NCBI GenBank assembly: GCA_004369045.1
Contig: ML213510.1
Span: forward strand, 1,026,004 to 1,090,003
Source: Heliocybe sulcata
Lineage: Eukaryota; Basidiomycota; Agaricomycetes; Gloeophyllales; Gloeophyllaceae
Length of the DNA: 64,000 nt
Direction: 5' to 3'
Shown: piece after piece, positions 46,599 to 59,824 of the stretch
Numbering within the stretch: position 1 is the stretch's first letter
Layout: every line of letters begins with the position of its first letter
Notes under the pieces: model-generated
Database searches by the model: none
The model's input: the letters and a program-made list of their open reading frames with translations, nothing else
Told to the model about the DNA's origin: nothing
Program-made: the position numbers and the translations under genes

Positions 46599-47171
46599 AG
46601 TGTGATGCTGAAGGTGAATGAGAATTGGTCCTGCCAGTACGGAATCTCTGACAGTGCGATGACTAACAGCGACCCACCGAATGCGGCGTCGACAGCTCGA
46701 GGTACTCCGCCAGTGCTTTAACCACACTGCCGCGTCCAGAGCAAGATTGCACCCGCGAGCAGGCATAAGGTGTCTGAATACGCATCTAAAACCGGCCGAG
46801 GGCGACCACGACCCGACTCGGAAGACTTATCGATGTACATCTCCCCAAAGTCTTCCAACCCCGCCTTCGCCCCGCGGGACACTCACGTCCCATGGCTCCA
46901 ACCACAATCCAATCCCTAGCAGACCAGGCACTCGCTACGGAACACGCAACAACAAGAATCCTTATCTTCCAGTCCCATAAATACCACACTTGATCAGTAC
47001 ACGCCGCACATCTACACACCGCCCCTTCCCCTAACAACCCAACATCCAACGAATAAGGTAACCGAGAATAGAATGACCACGTAAAATAACAATCAACGGT
47101 CCATAGAGCAACCAAAAAGAGCGTCGAATAAAAAGTCAAACGATACAGGAAATTGCAGAGTCGATGGGTTA
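46599..47171. other. Intergenic between convergent F-box and RGD1-like genes
   Basis: About 570 bp containing both 3' flanks; AT-richer around 46980-47150. Frames here carry no domain. Confidence 0.5.
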
Positions 47172-50096
47172 CTAGGCTTCGTCGACGAAGATGTCCGTGT
47201 AATGGTCCAGTATCGTTTCCACCGCCTGATAGAGTCAGTCAGCATACAGCGAGGAGGAGAAGAATATCGGAAAAATGGGCTGTCATGAACCAGGACAGAT
47301 ATATGCGGTAATGCAGAAGCGAAAACATTAAATGAAGGGAAGAGGTAAAGAGAGAAGAGTGCCAGATGGACGAAATGAGGAACAGACACGAAACGAAAAC
47401 ATGATAACAAAAACGACGAGAAAAACATACCTTATTCTGCAACGACGCGTCCGCCATCTGCCCATTCCCCGCATTCTGACTAAACAGCGTCGGCCCAAAC
47501 ACAATAGAAATATTCGACACCGACATCTGGTTCACACTCTCATACTGCACTATCCTGCAATCACAAACCCACAGATCAATACGCATCCACCAACAGAACC
47601 ATGCAAACGAAAACATAACCCGGCACAACCACGCACCGGTGCAAATGCCCCATAAAGTACTTCAGCGCCGCATAGTTCGCGTCTGGCAGCTCATTGACAC
47701 GCTCGTGCAGCCGGATATGTCGCAGCCGGTCGTTCTCGATTTCTGTCATGAAAGGCGCAGGCGCACAGGCCTAGTTAGAGTTACGTCCGACCCACGAATA
47801 GATCAGAATTAATGAACAATGAACGCTCACTGGCAGCGTCGATGAACCCTTGGTGCAGATCCTGGGTTAATAGCGGATCGGGCAGCTCGCGCAGCCACAG
47901 CTTCAGCACGCTCGTCACGTTATTGATATCCGACGACCACTCTTCCGCGTCCAGATTCACGGAATCAAGGTCTTGGACAGCAGTCAGCACTGTCATACGG
48001 GTCTCTCGAGCGAGCCAACAGACCTTTATCCAGCTTCTCCTTTAATTTATTGACCTTCGTCACCGTCCCGCTGATCCTATAAATACCCTGCGAGCGCAGC
48101 CCGTACTTCTCAATCGCCTCGCAGCATTTCTCCATGATCGGCGGCACCTCCACGCCATCCCTCGCCATCTGGTCAGCCAGATCGACGCCAAACGTCGGCC
48201 GGCCGCGGTCATGCACCTGCGACGACGACGCGCCCGGCGAGCTCCCGCTAGTGTACCCAGATGGCGACTGGATCTGTTGGTTAGACCGGTCACCGAGGTT
48301 CGCTAAAGCTTGTACCTGCGATAAATATCAGCTCCCTGGGCAGCAAGGCATCTGAGATAGGAGCACGCACGAATCCCTGGTCAGCCGGGCCCTCGCGCCG
48401 TGGTCCGCGGTAGTTCGCTCCCCCGTGGGCATACGCGTAATTTTGCATGTACACCTTGAAATCCGAGCGATTGTCAATAGTCTCAGTTGTCGCCTTCAAC
48501 CCGGGTCCTGGTGGTGGAGTAAAATACAGTTAACGTGAGCGATTCAGGGATCCGGGTTAAAGACGGACCGTCTTCAATACCCAGCGGCGACAACGTCGTC
48601 CCTTCAGTGAGCACCGTGCTCTCGTATATGAATGCATATCGAGACAGGTGATACTGGGTCCCGAGATCAATCTCATCGTTGCATTCTTTTAAGGCCTGTG
48701 CATGGGAAAATCAGACAGAGACCTGAATTAATTCAGCGCCTCGAACCAGCGCGGAAGGGCATGTACGGACTCGCAGGATCCTAGGAAGCTGAAAGTTGAA
48801 ATACTCCTGTCGGATGGTCTGTGTCTCGGTGACAGCCTTTCGGTACGTATCGGACGCCTGTGACATGCGTGTGCGAACATCGTCCTCTTGCCGAGCCAGC
48901 TGGAAGGAAAGACATTCAGCAAGCCGCTGCACAGTGCGGTGATATATACACGTACGTTTCCAGGGTTCTTGCCCTTGAGTAGTAGGCCCCCTTTCGCGGC
49001 GACCTTGCCAATCACACGTTTACCACCACCGCCCGGGGAACGCAACTGAACGGCGTTCTCTTTGAAGGATTCACCCTCCTTCTGTAACAATAGTCTCTCA
49101 AGTTCTTCGGCAGTCATGTCGAACCGGCTCTTGCTCTTCTCAGTCACCGTCTCCGAGTCTTGTAGAGCACGCTCGTATCGGTTCGCCAAATCCTTGGTCT
49201 ACGGGCCATTAACAACCCGGCCACGGAAAGATCATGGAGAGCGCACCTGCTTTCTATTCTTATCAACCTCTTTGATGAGGTTTGTTAATTCTTCGCTCAT
49301 TTCGTTAAGTCGTTGCGCAAATTTCAGTCTATTTTCCGCCAGGACGTCGTGAATCTTCATCGACATCTGCCACGCATTGACAAACGAGCTACACAGAGTC
49401 AAACTCTTCTCAAGTCAGGTCATCATCGAGAGATACTCACCCGGCCTTTCCATCGGTCGCGGTATACCCCTCCGAGGTCGTTCTTGCTAGCTTTTGCATG
49501 TTTCTCCCATATTCCTCTTCTATTGCAGCTCGCTTTCTTAGAAACGTGGCGGCTTCCTAATTATATATCATACGCTAAGGGTGGGTAGGGTTGGAGGCAT
49601 GGAGGACACTGACTTTACAAGATGACATGCTCTGCTTTATTCGGTCCAGTAGCAGCGGTACAGAGCACTGCACACACATATGAGTAGACTGCACCAGGTC
49701 CCACATAATGGTCCTTACATCCAAGTCACATAATGCCCTCAGGATATTCTCATCAAAGTTCGGTTCCACAACACTCGGTGCTTCCGTGGTAGGCAGCGTC
49801 GAATACGTCTCCTTCCGCTCCAGAGCGACCTGCGCGCTGTCCCGCCTCGAAGTTGACGATCTGCCATGCGACTCAGAGCTGGACCTAGGCACGGGCGATG
49901 TCGGTTTCGTCGGCGGTAGTGGAATGCTCGTCGAAGAACCCTCGGCAGTCAAGGACTCTCGAGACTGAGAGTGATGATGAGAAGCGGAACCGGCATGAGG
50001 GTACTGCTTGGGAGAATAAGGCGAGGTAGTGTCCTGGTGCTCGTAGTCGCTGCCGGGCCCGTTCTCCCATGTACTGGCGCCGCCGTCGTCTAACAT
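47172..50096 (-). CDS. RGD1: F-BAR and RhoGAP domain protein (Rgd1-like)
   Basis: A membrane-binding GTPase-activating protein for Rho-type GTPases; yeast Rgd1 acts on Rho3 and Rho4 in polar growth. About a dozen short introns. After a Ser/Pro-rich N-terminus come F-BAR elements: FLRKRAAIEEEYGRNMQKLA, SFVNAWQMSMKIHDVLAENR and a long coiled-coil with DLANRYERALQDSETVTEKS, then SDTYRKAVTETQTIRQEYFN. The RhoGAP domain begins FGVDLADQMARDGVEVPPIM and has the arginine finger in GLRSQGIYRISG; SSVLKLWLRELPDPLL-type and MSVSNISIVFGPTLF segments follow. The protein ends TDIFVDEA. Assignment to Rgd1 rather than another F-BAR RhoGAP is by domain order. Confidence 0.9.
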
Positions 50097-53000
50097 GGTT
50101 CTGGTAGGACAACCGTGACTGCCTCTTCCGGCTGCCCTAATGCCACTTTACGACGGCAGGCATGTGTGAGAACCTAAGTCCGTCACTTTCCCAGGCTCCT
50201 CGTATTTTGTGGGTCCACATAGGTCCCTTGCAAACCTGAACTGTAAAACATGGACTTGAGGAGGTTAATACGCGCATAACCCGAGAAACTCGGGCACTAT
50301 AAGGACAGCATTAGCTTCCCCTATCAGGAAATCATTCCAAAGAATTCCGAACTACGATGCTCCTCGACCAAGGTATGTGACTCCGTGCAAGTGGACTGGC
50401 AATATCTGCCCTGATACATATGCTCTGGGGCTATGGAAAGGGTCGTATTTGCCACAGATAGTCCTGTATCTTTCCCCGCATATTCACCGCATGATTTGGT
50501 CTAGGATCCAAAGACTTCTGTGAAAAGACAGTCATCGGAGGATTAGGCGATTAGGCGCTTCAAGAGCATCGCAATCTGCGCTCGTCGGATACATTACTTA
50601 GGCACGCCACTTTAATATCTCACGTGTCCCAGGAAGAGCGAAGGCACGGGGCAGCGTCGAATTTTCGGTGCGTGGCAAAGCGAAGTCCATATAATGAAGA
50701 CCCTCAGCTGTTCTGCGAGACCCATCGCCAAAGATGGCTAATTGTCAAGATGCCTAGACAAGACTTGTATATTTCGATCAGAGGTTCCGCATGCTAATTC
50801 AAAGGAAAGAGGCCTTTCTGGATCATTGGGAAGTATTCGACCGCGACCACATCTTCTCGCATCTACACGTGCTCCTTAAAGAACTGATGCCTTGCACTCG
50901 AGCATAGCCTCGCCATTACGCCGATTGCATGCACCAGAAGGGCAAGTTGGTATTCAGCTCAAGGGGCGATATGAACTGAATGACACACCTCGTACTGTGT
51001 CAGGAAGGTGCGCAGCTGCCACGCGCTTATCCCATGATAACATGCAGGCACGTCTGCTAATATTCTCAAGCAAGTCAAAGCGCCGGGGACGGCGCCTCGC
51101 CTATTCAGAAGCCGGGGAGTATGAATCCCACAACGGCAAGGGGGGCCTGATGCCCGGGGAACGTCACCAAGGCTAACCACGACGTTTCATTGCATCGCAA
51201 GGATTTGTCTCGTTGTGCGCAGTCGTGAGATGACTGAGCTGGATGGCTGAGCACACTCCCGGGCTCAATGCGAGATGCCGATGGCATTGCCGTCGCCAGG
51301 TGGGAGCAGGCAGAGACATTGCCACATACCTGAACGATGCACGAACCTTTCGAGACGCAGGCAAGTTGAGCACACCACGAGTGCAATGTAATCTGGGGCG
51401 ACGGGGTCACTGAAGGAGCAGGTAAGTGGGTTCAGTAGGTCAAGCGGAGGATATATTTGCAGGAGCGCAGCGTCGACGTCGTCATCATGTCCCAGCCGTC
51501 GCCCGGGAGGCTGGCGTCACAGGGTAACTCTTAACGCAGCCTAAATCCGGCCAGCATCCAATATAGATGTTGCATGGTTAGGGTTTCATTACCGCAGCTC
51601 CCCTTGAAGATCTTCAGGCTTCTTCCGTCCTGTGAGTTGATGGCCGCAGGATGTGCCCATTTGTGGGGCGCTCACTTGCCAGCCGACTCTGTTAGTTAGA
51701 TATGTTTAGGATATGCTGTGTTGAAGTCGTGTTATGTCTGGTGCTCACCAACGGGACAAGGCGAGAAACGCCTCCTTGCATACCTTGGGGCGGAGTATTT
51801 AGTCCCAATGGCAGCAGTAGCGGCTGAAATGGACGACCCTACAATAGCCAGTCGCACCCAGGACTGAAATAGTGGCTCGAAACCCACGGATCCTTGCGTT
51901 AGTCCCAACATAACGTCACGCAACTAATCGTTAATACAGCCCTCACTGATTCTTTTTCATTCTGCGGGGAAGAGGGTACGTGTCCGTGTCAGTCAGTCCA
52001 TGATAGGACGTCCTCGAATACGTCTGCCAACGCTGCCTTCTTCGTAGAACCTAGAGCAGTCCATCTCACTGATGTAAGCGCCGACGTCAACTGCTGTATG
52101 CCTTATTCTATGGGCAGTCTCATCTTATAGGGCGACCCTCACCTCCCTTTGTCTGCACAGAGCCTCAGTCAATTAGAGAAGCTCCCTGCCAATGGTTCTT
52201 GCAGTCACTAAGTCAATGGGATGATGACATCTTGAAATATCTGGCTCATCGCTGTCGTCTTGGTAGCGCTGAGATGATGTCTCAGCGATGTAAGCGTCGA
52301 CGTCATATTGTGCATATCTTGTGCACGCATCTCCATCTTCGAAGGCAGCCTTCGACTCTGTTGTCTGTAGGGAACCCATTCCATTAGAGGACCCATAGCG
52401 CTCATCATCAAACAAGAGTTCTCGACTCACATAGGTATGGACGTCGTGTCCTCGCAGTCTGATCTTCGAGACCGGTCGGCACGGCATCATTAAGCATGGT
52501 CTCGGGAAGACCTAGACGCCTCAGGGGCACAACTGCTGGAGCCGAATTTCATTTCACCCACTGAACGCCTTTTTATGCTTCGGATCCGACGTAGGGGTAT
52601 GGTGTTAAGTGCCCGAGGTATATGGTCCGAGCCCATCCAGCAACCGTACGGTCGGAAAGAGTATCTGGGACCACTATGGCCCGGTATACGGCACCCATCG
52701 TGAGTCGTAGTATGTAGTACGGTCGACGGGAGTAGATCCGCGGCTGGGACCGAGTTCAGGCAAGTTCCTGGGCTTCGGACGTCGCAGGTGCGATGGACCA
52801 GCAGCAAGGATGGCCACAACGATAAGAAAGGAGACCTGCGACTTACGGTATCCGCATTCAGATATTGTGTACGGGCGGTACATCGACCTAAACCGGTGGT
52901 TAGAATCGAAAGTCCAGTAACGTCGCAGGACAGACCTCGAGCAATTTACAGATGGCCGTCTTTGTTTTGGTTCATGGGTCCCAATGTGGGCGAGAAGGAC

Positions 53001-54864
53001 GGAGCGTATAATTTAGTGATCTGAAACGAGAAGCGTCGTGCATTCAAATATCTCCTAACATAGCTGGCTGCAAGATAATCTGAGACACGCGGCTTGCTCA
53101 CCTTGCGCAGAAACTGCAATCTGAGTATATGACGGAAAGAGAGTGATGCGATTGGTAGGTGGCACTCGGCCACGTTGGCTGCTTACCGCAGGGTGGAGAA
53201 TGAGTTCCTGATGCCGCTTTGTTTTCGATGATACCCATAGAGGCGCACCGGACATCTGCATGCGCGCCCTACCGCAATGACTCGAGGTTTGAATTGAGAG
53301 CGTTCAGCCAATTTACTAGTTTCTAATATGTCTTCTCGACATTTCGGTCCGCACCTTATGACCATCACTGTTCGAGCTCTGCACTCCAATTCTTCTTGTT
53401 AATCGTTCCACATTCATTGGCGGAACAGGGCGACCTCCGCACCTTCAAAAGCAACTTCAGGCCATTACATCCGAGCGCAGAACTTCTCAGTACTGCGTCC
53501 GTAGCACCGTCGGATTAGTTTTCAACGGTCCAACTTTAACTGATAGTGCCAACTAGGTAACGCACTGTCACTTATATCAGGTAAAGTTATACCGGCAGCG
53601 TACCATTATTATTTTCAGGTGCTGGATTTTTCGGGCAAACAGGCATCTTTACTCTGTCTTACAAATTCCGCGAGAAGTAGGCAGATCGCTATATGAGATA
53701 TCCCATCTGGAACCTTATCTGGGCAATGCTATCGATCTTTCAATCAATACCGCGTCGCTTGCTGGTCACATATTGCCTACCGCAATGGCATACTTTGTAT
53801 ATAACTGCTCCCTGATGAAACAGAGCGGCGCTACTCGGAACAGGCAGCACTATTACGCAGCACAATCCGAATCAATCGTCCGATAAGAACATGTCGTCGA
53901 GCCATCGAACATGATGTTATTGCACTCATTCAGCATGACTCCTCACGCAAGTATTTATGGGAACATTGAAGTCGCGAGGATCCCTGATTTATTCATTAGC
54001 GTCCTGTTCTCGACCTCCGAAGGGTGCTCCTTCCGCTCTGAGGACTCATCCAAAAAGGTCGCGAGGATTCAGTTTAAAAGCTCGGTGCTTGACCGTAGAG
54101 GAGGCAGAATACTTTTCAGCCCCTTCCTTCTCCTGCCTCAAGACTCAGCCGAGCGGTCATCACCGGTCACCAAGCATCCCCCATTTCTCCTCTAGTCGTC
54201 ATGTGCTACAACCTCGTTACATATTGCCAATATTCCTGTGCTCACCGCATCAATACCGGTACTCATAGGGTTTTTATCTTGGTTTCTAGTCGAAGATATC
54301 CTTGCGCTGACCCAAGTATCTTGCACAGATTGATTGCAACAGCCGTCTCTGCAGTTTAAGCCAGATGCATCAACGAGACGAGCACGATTGTCAACGCACC
54401 TGCCGCCACGCGTATGTGTATCACCCATTCTCTATCCGCTCCGGGCTGATTCCATGGTCAGTATGCTGCCGGATCAACACGTGATTATGGAGCAGAACCC
54501 AGTCGTCTGCAGCGCTTGTGCTTCGGGGACGCCCAATGGACATTAGTAGTGCATCCTAGATGTGGCAACGGTTTATGTATTGAAACATTTTTATGCAAAC
54601 ACGCAATCTAAGGAGGCTTGAAATTCAGCTCTGCTACTTCAGATCAGCATATGGTGCACGTACCTATCGCCAGACATGCAGCTCGGGCTCGTCCTGCCTA
54701 AATGCCTTGCGGGAATTGGAAAAGCTGCTGGCCCACACCTTCCCGACGGTATGGCGGAAAGATGCAAATTATCTCTAGCGAGTCTGGTACACATGGTCCT
54801 GACACGAGGGCGCCATCCCAGCGTCAATGAAGTACTATATCGAGGTCACGCTTACAATCTGTGG
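50097..54864. other. Gene-poor island, decayed sequence
   Basis: 4.8 kb without a supportable gene, the longest such stretch here. The first few hundred bases must include the promoter of the F-BAR/RhoGAP gene. Open frames are short, and composition is nearer 50% GC than in the flanking genes. Between about 51990 and 52470, reading the minus strand, three related coding-like segments recur. Nothing resembling a reverse transcriptase, transposase, capsid or LTR was recognised. Most of it looks like long-decayed duplicated or mobile DNA. Confidence 0.5.
51990..52470 (-). repeat. Three diverged copies of a coding-like repeat
   Basis: On the minus strand three segments read DVHTYVSRE (near 52440), DVDAYIAETSSQRYQDD (near 52290) and DVGAYISEMDCSRFYEE (near 52080). 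At the DNA level each starts GACGTC and continues with a TAC/TAT...GTGAG or GCTGAG core. The last two also align for about ten residues upstream (TRYAQY, RIRHTAV). No family was identified; they look like relics of duplicated coding DNA. Confidence 0.45.
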
Positions 54865-57553
54865 TCACAAGACAGCAATCCCCTTGTAGCCAATGTCTAT
54901 GACAGAGCTCTTCGCATAATAACGGGTCGTGGCCAGCCGTACCCTCTTCAGCCGCTGTAACGCATCCTTCGTCCCTCCACCTCTCGTTGTCCGGACGATG
55001 ATGCTTAGATAATCATTAGCCCATCCCTGTTCCACTCTGACTTGAAGTTCTTCCAGTTTTTGCAGAAACAGGCAAATCGCCTCAGTTGTGAACACAGGGG
55101 GTTCTTCATGGAGACCGCAAGTGGTCAGTTCCTAATTTAATCCTATCCACGTCACACGCTTACCGCATTGCAGCAGATCCACGCAGTCGCAAAGCAATAT
55201 TGCCCACCACGATTTGGGAGCTGTGTCTTGTCGAAACATGTTCTCCAAGTTCATCGCAGCATCTCGAAAACGTTCGGCCATGAGATTATCGTGGAACTCG
55301 GCATACCTCACAGCAAAGGTGAGGCGATGGAGAAATATGCCGGGAGTTTCGGGAATACTTGTCAGTTCCTGCAACAACGAGGCCGTATTGTCTATTAGGC
55401 GCACGAACTTCGCCGGTCCTAGGAGCGAATCAGCTGAGTCCGGCCGAAGTCCAATCAGGAACCAACCGCCCGAGATGAACTCTTCCAGAATGAGGTCCAC
55501 ACATCGACCTAGTCCCGGCCAATCGTCGGCTTTCGCGTAGCACTCCATCGCCAGAGCGTACTCTCTCATGCCCATGAGCTTCCCAGCGCCGATCTGATTA
55601 TCGATCCGTTCAACGGAATTACGAAGGCGAGGTGGCCGGAACTGACCTTGTATACCGTCCGCATGGCCGCCATCCTCTCGTAATCCCTACAGACCTGTGT
55701 GATTTCCTTCAACATTCTTATAATTTTTTCCGCCCTCGGCACTCGATCTCCGCCCATTGCCTCTGTCTGCTCCTCCGGGGCTCCGAGTTCCAGTGATACC
55801 CGAACGAGAACTGTATCCGCCATCTCCCTACCGATGTTCTCACAGCTGCACAGATAGGCGACTGCAAGTCGCCATAAGCCCGGATCGGAAGCCAGGTATT
55901 CCGCATACGCGAGGATATAATAATCCGCAACAGACAATCCCGACCTTCGTAATAAAAGTAAGTAACTCTCGCTCGCACGGGTGTCAGAGCGTACCCACTC
56001 TGCGTTGGGAGCAGTAGCCACATATGCCATCAGTTCCATGACAGTAGCGAGGTGAGCAGCCAGCCATGGATCAAGTCGAGCGGAACATGCCAGGGCCTCC
56101 CGGTACTGAGCACGCACGAGAGCCACATGAATCGAGTCTTCTAAGTCCGTCGGATCCGATGGCATGTCCTCTAGAACCTCTGCAGCCAGTTCTCTAAAAA
56201 TATCGTCATTATCCCGCTGATGAGAGATAGATGAAACTTACGGTAAGTCGCCCCTGCTCAATGTCGGATGAACAAGCGTGGCGTAAGCGGCGCAGATCTC
56301 TTTCCAATCGGCGCCAAGTTCCTGGCAGACGTGCTTTATGACACTGAAACGACCCTCGAGGATGCTCAGTATGTCACTCATCCGGTCCCACCAGTTCTCA
56401 AACCCGTCGTCCCTGTCGTCATGTGAAATCGAGCTCATTTCTGAGCGCAGAGCCTTTATCTTGTCCTTCCATCGAGGTGAGGCTCGGGAGAATTCTGCCA
56501 CAGAAGCGTAGTCTCGAACATGCGGATGAGACTGAAGCAACGGAATCAATTTTTGCGACAGATCCTGCAATGCGCTCGAGGGATGACGAGAAAGAGCTTC
56601 CATGAAGAATACAGAAGCTTTGGTCAGACCGCGGATGATGGCTCTGCTCCGATATTAATTACGGGACCCACAGAAACAACTGATCGGACCGACCGGGTCA
56701 GGTAAGGCCAGAAAGTCTCATCTTCCCAAGGTGAGGTCAGGTTGCTCAAATGATCGCCCTCCTCTGAAGAAGGTGCTATGTAATGCACATTAAGCCATTC
56801 CATGAGGTCGTCGCCAACAGGCAATCTTGTCGATTCCGGACGAGGTGCATATAAACAGTTAGTCAAAGAGAGGCAAGTGTGCAGACTGCGATAATGGTCG
56901 CTGTCGTATTGTAGTTCCTCGTCTGAGCCGTGCTGCTGCAGAAGTCGTGAAGCATACTGCGTAAAAGCGCTTGTGACAGAGTACTTACTGACGCACGGAT
57001 CCAGTAAGATTCTGCCATATTTACCAGGTCCTTGCACTTCGCGTGCATGGCGACTTGATATGAGGGATCGTCAACACTGCAGTATTCGTTGTAAGATTGG
57101 TTCGGGCCTTGCATAACCTCACATACCGGTCGTTGTAGCCATCACGATCTCCTGATTTACGCAAAGCAGCAAGCAGATCGAACACCATACCAGCTCCGGC
57201 GACGAACTAGCTGCCATATTCATTTACGGTGTATTGTGAGAGAACCCGATACCCACTTCACGTCGTACAGTGTCGGGCGGCCGGTTCAGATTTGCAAGAT
57301 ACAGTGGTATATCCCCCCAATATTTCCGCATCGCCGCAGACGTTGAGCCCGCCGACTCCTGCTGTTACGCTATAATTCGAGAACGATACATGAGCACGCG
57401 TAAAGCATGACTTACATTCGGTCCGACGAATACGGCCAGAGAATTATCTCGAGGTGAGAATGTGGTGTTTAGTGTCCGACCAGACTCTACAAACTCCTTG
57501 GTGTCGCCAAACTCCAGGAGCGGTGGGGCCAGGTAGACGTGGGTGCCGGCCAT
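54865..57553 (-). CDS. NUP85: Nucleoporin Nup85
   Basis: Subunit of the Y-shaped (Nup84/Nup107) scaffold of the nuclear pore. The ATG at 57553 begins MAGTHVYLAPPLLEF. At least seven short introns separate exons of a mostly alpha-helical protein of about 730 residues. Recognisable segments include QESAGSTSAAMRKYWGDIPLY, SLTNCLYAPRPESTRL with LMEWLNVHY, FMEALSRHPSSALQDLSQKL, FENWWDRMSDILSIL and, most typical, ARLDPWLAAHLATVMELM followed by DYYILAYAEYLASDP. The C-terminal part has YALAMECYAKADDWPGLGR and FLQKLEELQVRVEQGWAND. The family assignment rests on this helical pattern and overall length. The gene is divergent from the methyltransferase, with 274 bp between start codons. Confidence 0.85.
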
Positions 57554-57827
57554 TCTGATCAAGCAACGACGTGCACTGCAGATCTTAAGGCTAATGGTGG
57601 TAGCGACAGGTGAAAAGGCAGGAGTTTGCGTGGCAGAGTGTGGCAGTAGGAGTAAGCGCGGAACAGGCGACGCGACTTTCAACTACGCGTCAATTTCATT
57701 TGCAAAGTACGCGCCCGATACCGTGAGAACCTCGCCACGTGTGTATCAGTACGGACTTACGAACACCCATACGACCGTGCCTATAGCTAGGCCACCCTGA
57801 ACTTGTCCTCGCAGCGAGTACCTACCC
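57554..57827. promoter_or_regulatory. Shared promoter NUP85/methyltransferase
   Basis: 274 bp between divergent start codons. No TATA box stands out; the region is of mixed composition. Confidence 0.5.
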
Positions 57828-58960
57828 ATGAATAATGAAGGCATACCTATTCCATGCAGAGTGCATGGACTAGTCCGACTACCAGCTGAATCGACGATTG
57901 TAGTGGATGCCGATGAGGAGGTAGTGTATCTATGACTTGCGATAACAACCGAGATGAATGATTTATCAGGTTTTTCTGGCTTATACTCGTCTGTCCGGAT
58001 TTCGTACTTCAGACGGAACGAGTGCTTTCCGTGGTCTTGGACAGGTCGACTCACGCAAGGATACATTGACTGTGACCTTTGAGCTCAAAGCTCCAAGTAA
58101 CGCGCACGACGAACCCCCTACTAAACGACCCAGAAAATACAAGACAAAGATCGCGACAGAAACGAATATAGAAGTGGAACTATCGCAAGACACGACGTCT
58201 CTTCGTTCTCGCTCGGGCGATACAGGCAGCGTCCTGTGGCAAGCAAGGCGAGTGACCGGGTACCCTAACCGACTCTAGAACATCAGTACGAGCGACGCCG
58301 CAGCATAGCACTCGCTCAAGTCCTTCTGCAAGAGCATTACTATCCTGTCGCCGATCGCTTCTTAGAACCAAGTAGCTTGCGCAATGCACACGTACTAGAG
58401 CTGGGGTTCGCATTCTTGAATATGCTGCTGCGACCAAGACTCTCACCATTGCCCTTTGACACGTCCCTAGTGCTGGCACTGGAATGCTTAGCGTTCTGCT
58501 GTCTCCCATGGTCCGGCGATACACTGTGACCGACATTCCAGCCCTCCTGCCTCTGATTCGCAAGAACGTCACTCTCTCGTTTCCTGAATGGCCGAGTCCG
58601 AACGCGAGGGGTAGCAACATCACCGTGGAAGAACTTGATTGGGTTCTCCTCCAGTTGGCGTCTTCTACCGCACGCGAAAAGTATGCTCCATACGCCAGAG
58701 ACGATCCTCCGGACCTTGTCCTCGTCATCGACTGCATATACAATCCGAGCCTCCTGCAGCCGCTCGTCGATACGATCGATTATGTTTCAGGCTCTGAGAC
58801 TACCGTTGCTATGGTCTCGGAACTGAGGGCAGAGGATGTCATTCGAGAGTTTCTGGAGGCGTGGCTACGCGTTCCAGGATGGAAGATCTGGAGCACGGGA
58901 AACAGCGTGCTGAACGTTCCATACGTCTTATGGATAGCTAGGAAGGAAGCGAGTAGTTAG
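57828..58960 (+). CDS. METTL21/Rkm5-type protein-lysine methyltransferase
   Basis: A seven-beta-strand SAM-dependent methyltransferase; family members methylate lysines on ribosomal proteins, chaperones or elongation factors. Four exons (57828-57920, 57970-58247, 58304-58405, 58471-58960) sum to 320 residues. After an N-terminal beta region come FRGLGQVDSRKDTLTVTFEL and GSVLWQASIALAQVLLQEHY. Motif I is HVLELGAGTGMLS, rebuilt across an intron, then YTVTDIPALLPLIRKNV. The post-II motif is DDPPDLVLVIDCIYNPSLLQ, with the DxxY-type signature DCIY, and PYVLWIARK ends the fold. The second intron (58248-58303) has a GC rather than GT donor; the GT alternatives I tried break the frame. The substrate is unknown. 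Confidence 0.9.
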
Positions 58961-59824
58961 GTGGACCCTCTTGCATTTCATTGTTTCCTTGATTGCTTTC
59001 TGATATCCGAAAAATATCTTCAGAAGCCATAAATTCGTCTAAGCGGCTGCCTATGTCGGACACATTCGGTCCACCGAGCACGAGGCGGACTCTGAGTCAC
59101 ACGATGGCTCGGCCTAGTAAATGATTTTCTTACGACTCGGAAAATGATGTTCCTCAGACATGGTGGGCAGGAAGCCACGCACTTTCCTCTTCCTTTCGAT
59201 CATCGGTGCTGGTCAATGGGATGGGAACGCTGCGTAAAGCCTATCAAGTCAAATCACTGGCAATATAGCAAGGGAGACCGCTTACCCGACGTACAAAATT
59301 GTAACATCATTCGGACGCTTCGGTATTCCACCCGATTCGCTCATGGAAAGAACACCAACCGACCATCCTCGATTTCTGGGGCTGCGGTATCGTCGGGAGC
59401 TGACATATAGCTGCAACCAATAGACCGTAAGGGGTGGTCAGGATGAAGGCGAACTGGCATGGAAAAATGCCTCGAGGAGGACGGGCGACTCGAAGCTAAC
59501 CGCCCACCGATCGAGTTCTCTATGTCCTTCGGACACCTGCGGCGAAATAGCATATACCTAATGCACCAAGCCAGTGGCCATTCGTGGAGCTCTTATTTGC
59601 GGTGTTCAATCAACTTCGGTGGCGATGTGGTGGTGCAGGGCACCTATGTGGGCGAGGACTACCGCATTGGGTTGGCTTCTCTGCCGGGAATGTTTTGAAG
59701 TTCTACATCCTGCCGTCGTAAGCTATGACTGGACTCGGGGCTTAGCCCCGATGCATTTCGTGGTGGCTCGATCAGGAGTAGAATAAATTCCCCGCTATTT
59801 CAACGTTCCTCGCCATGTGTTGCT

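Noticed and set aside
51575-51592. TTAGGG-like sequence that might be telomeric
   Set aside because: Only a single unit; no array, so no telomere or interstitial telomeric tract.
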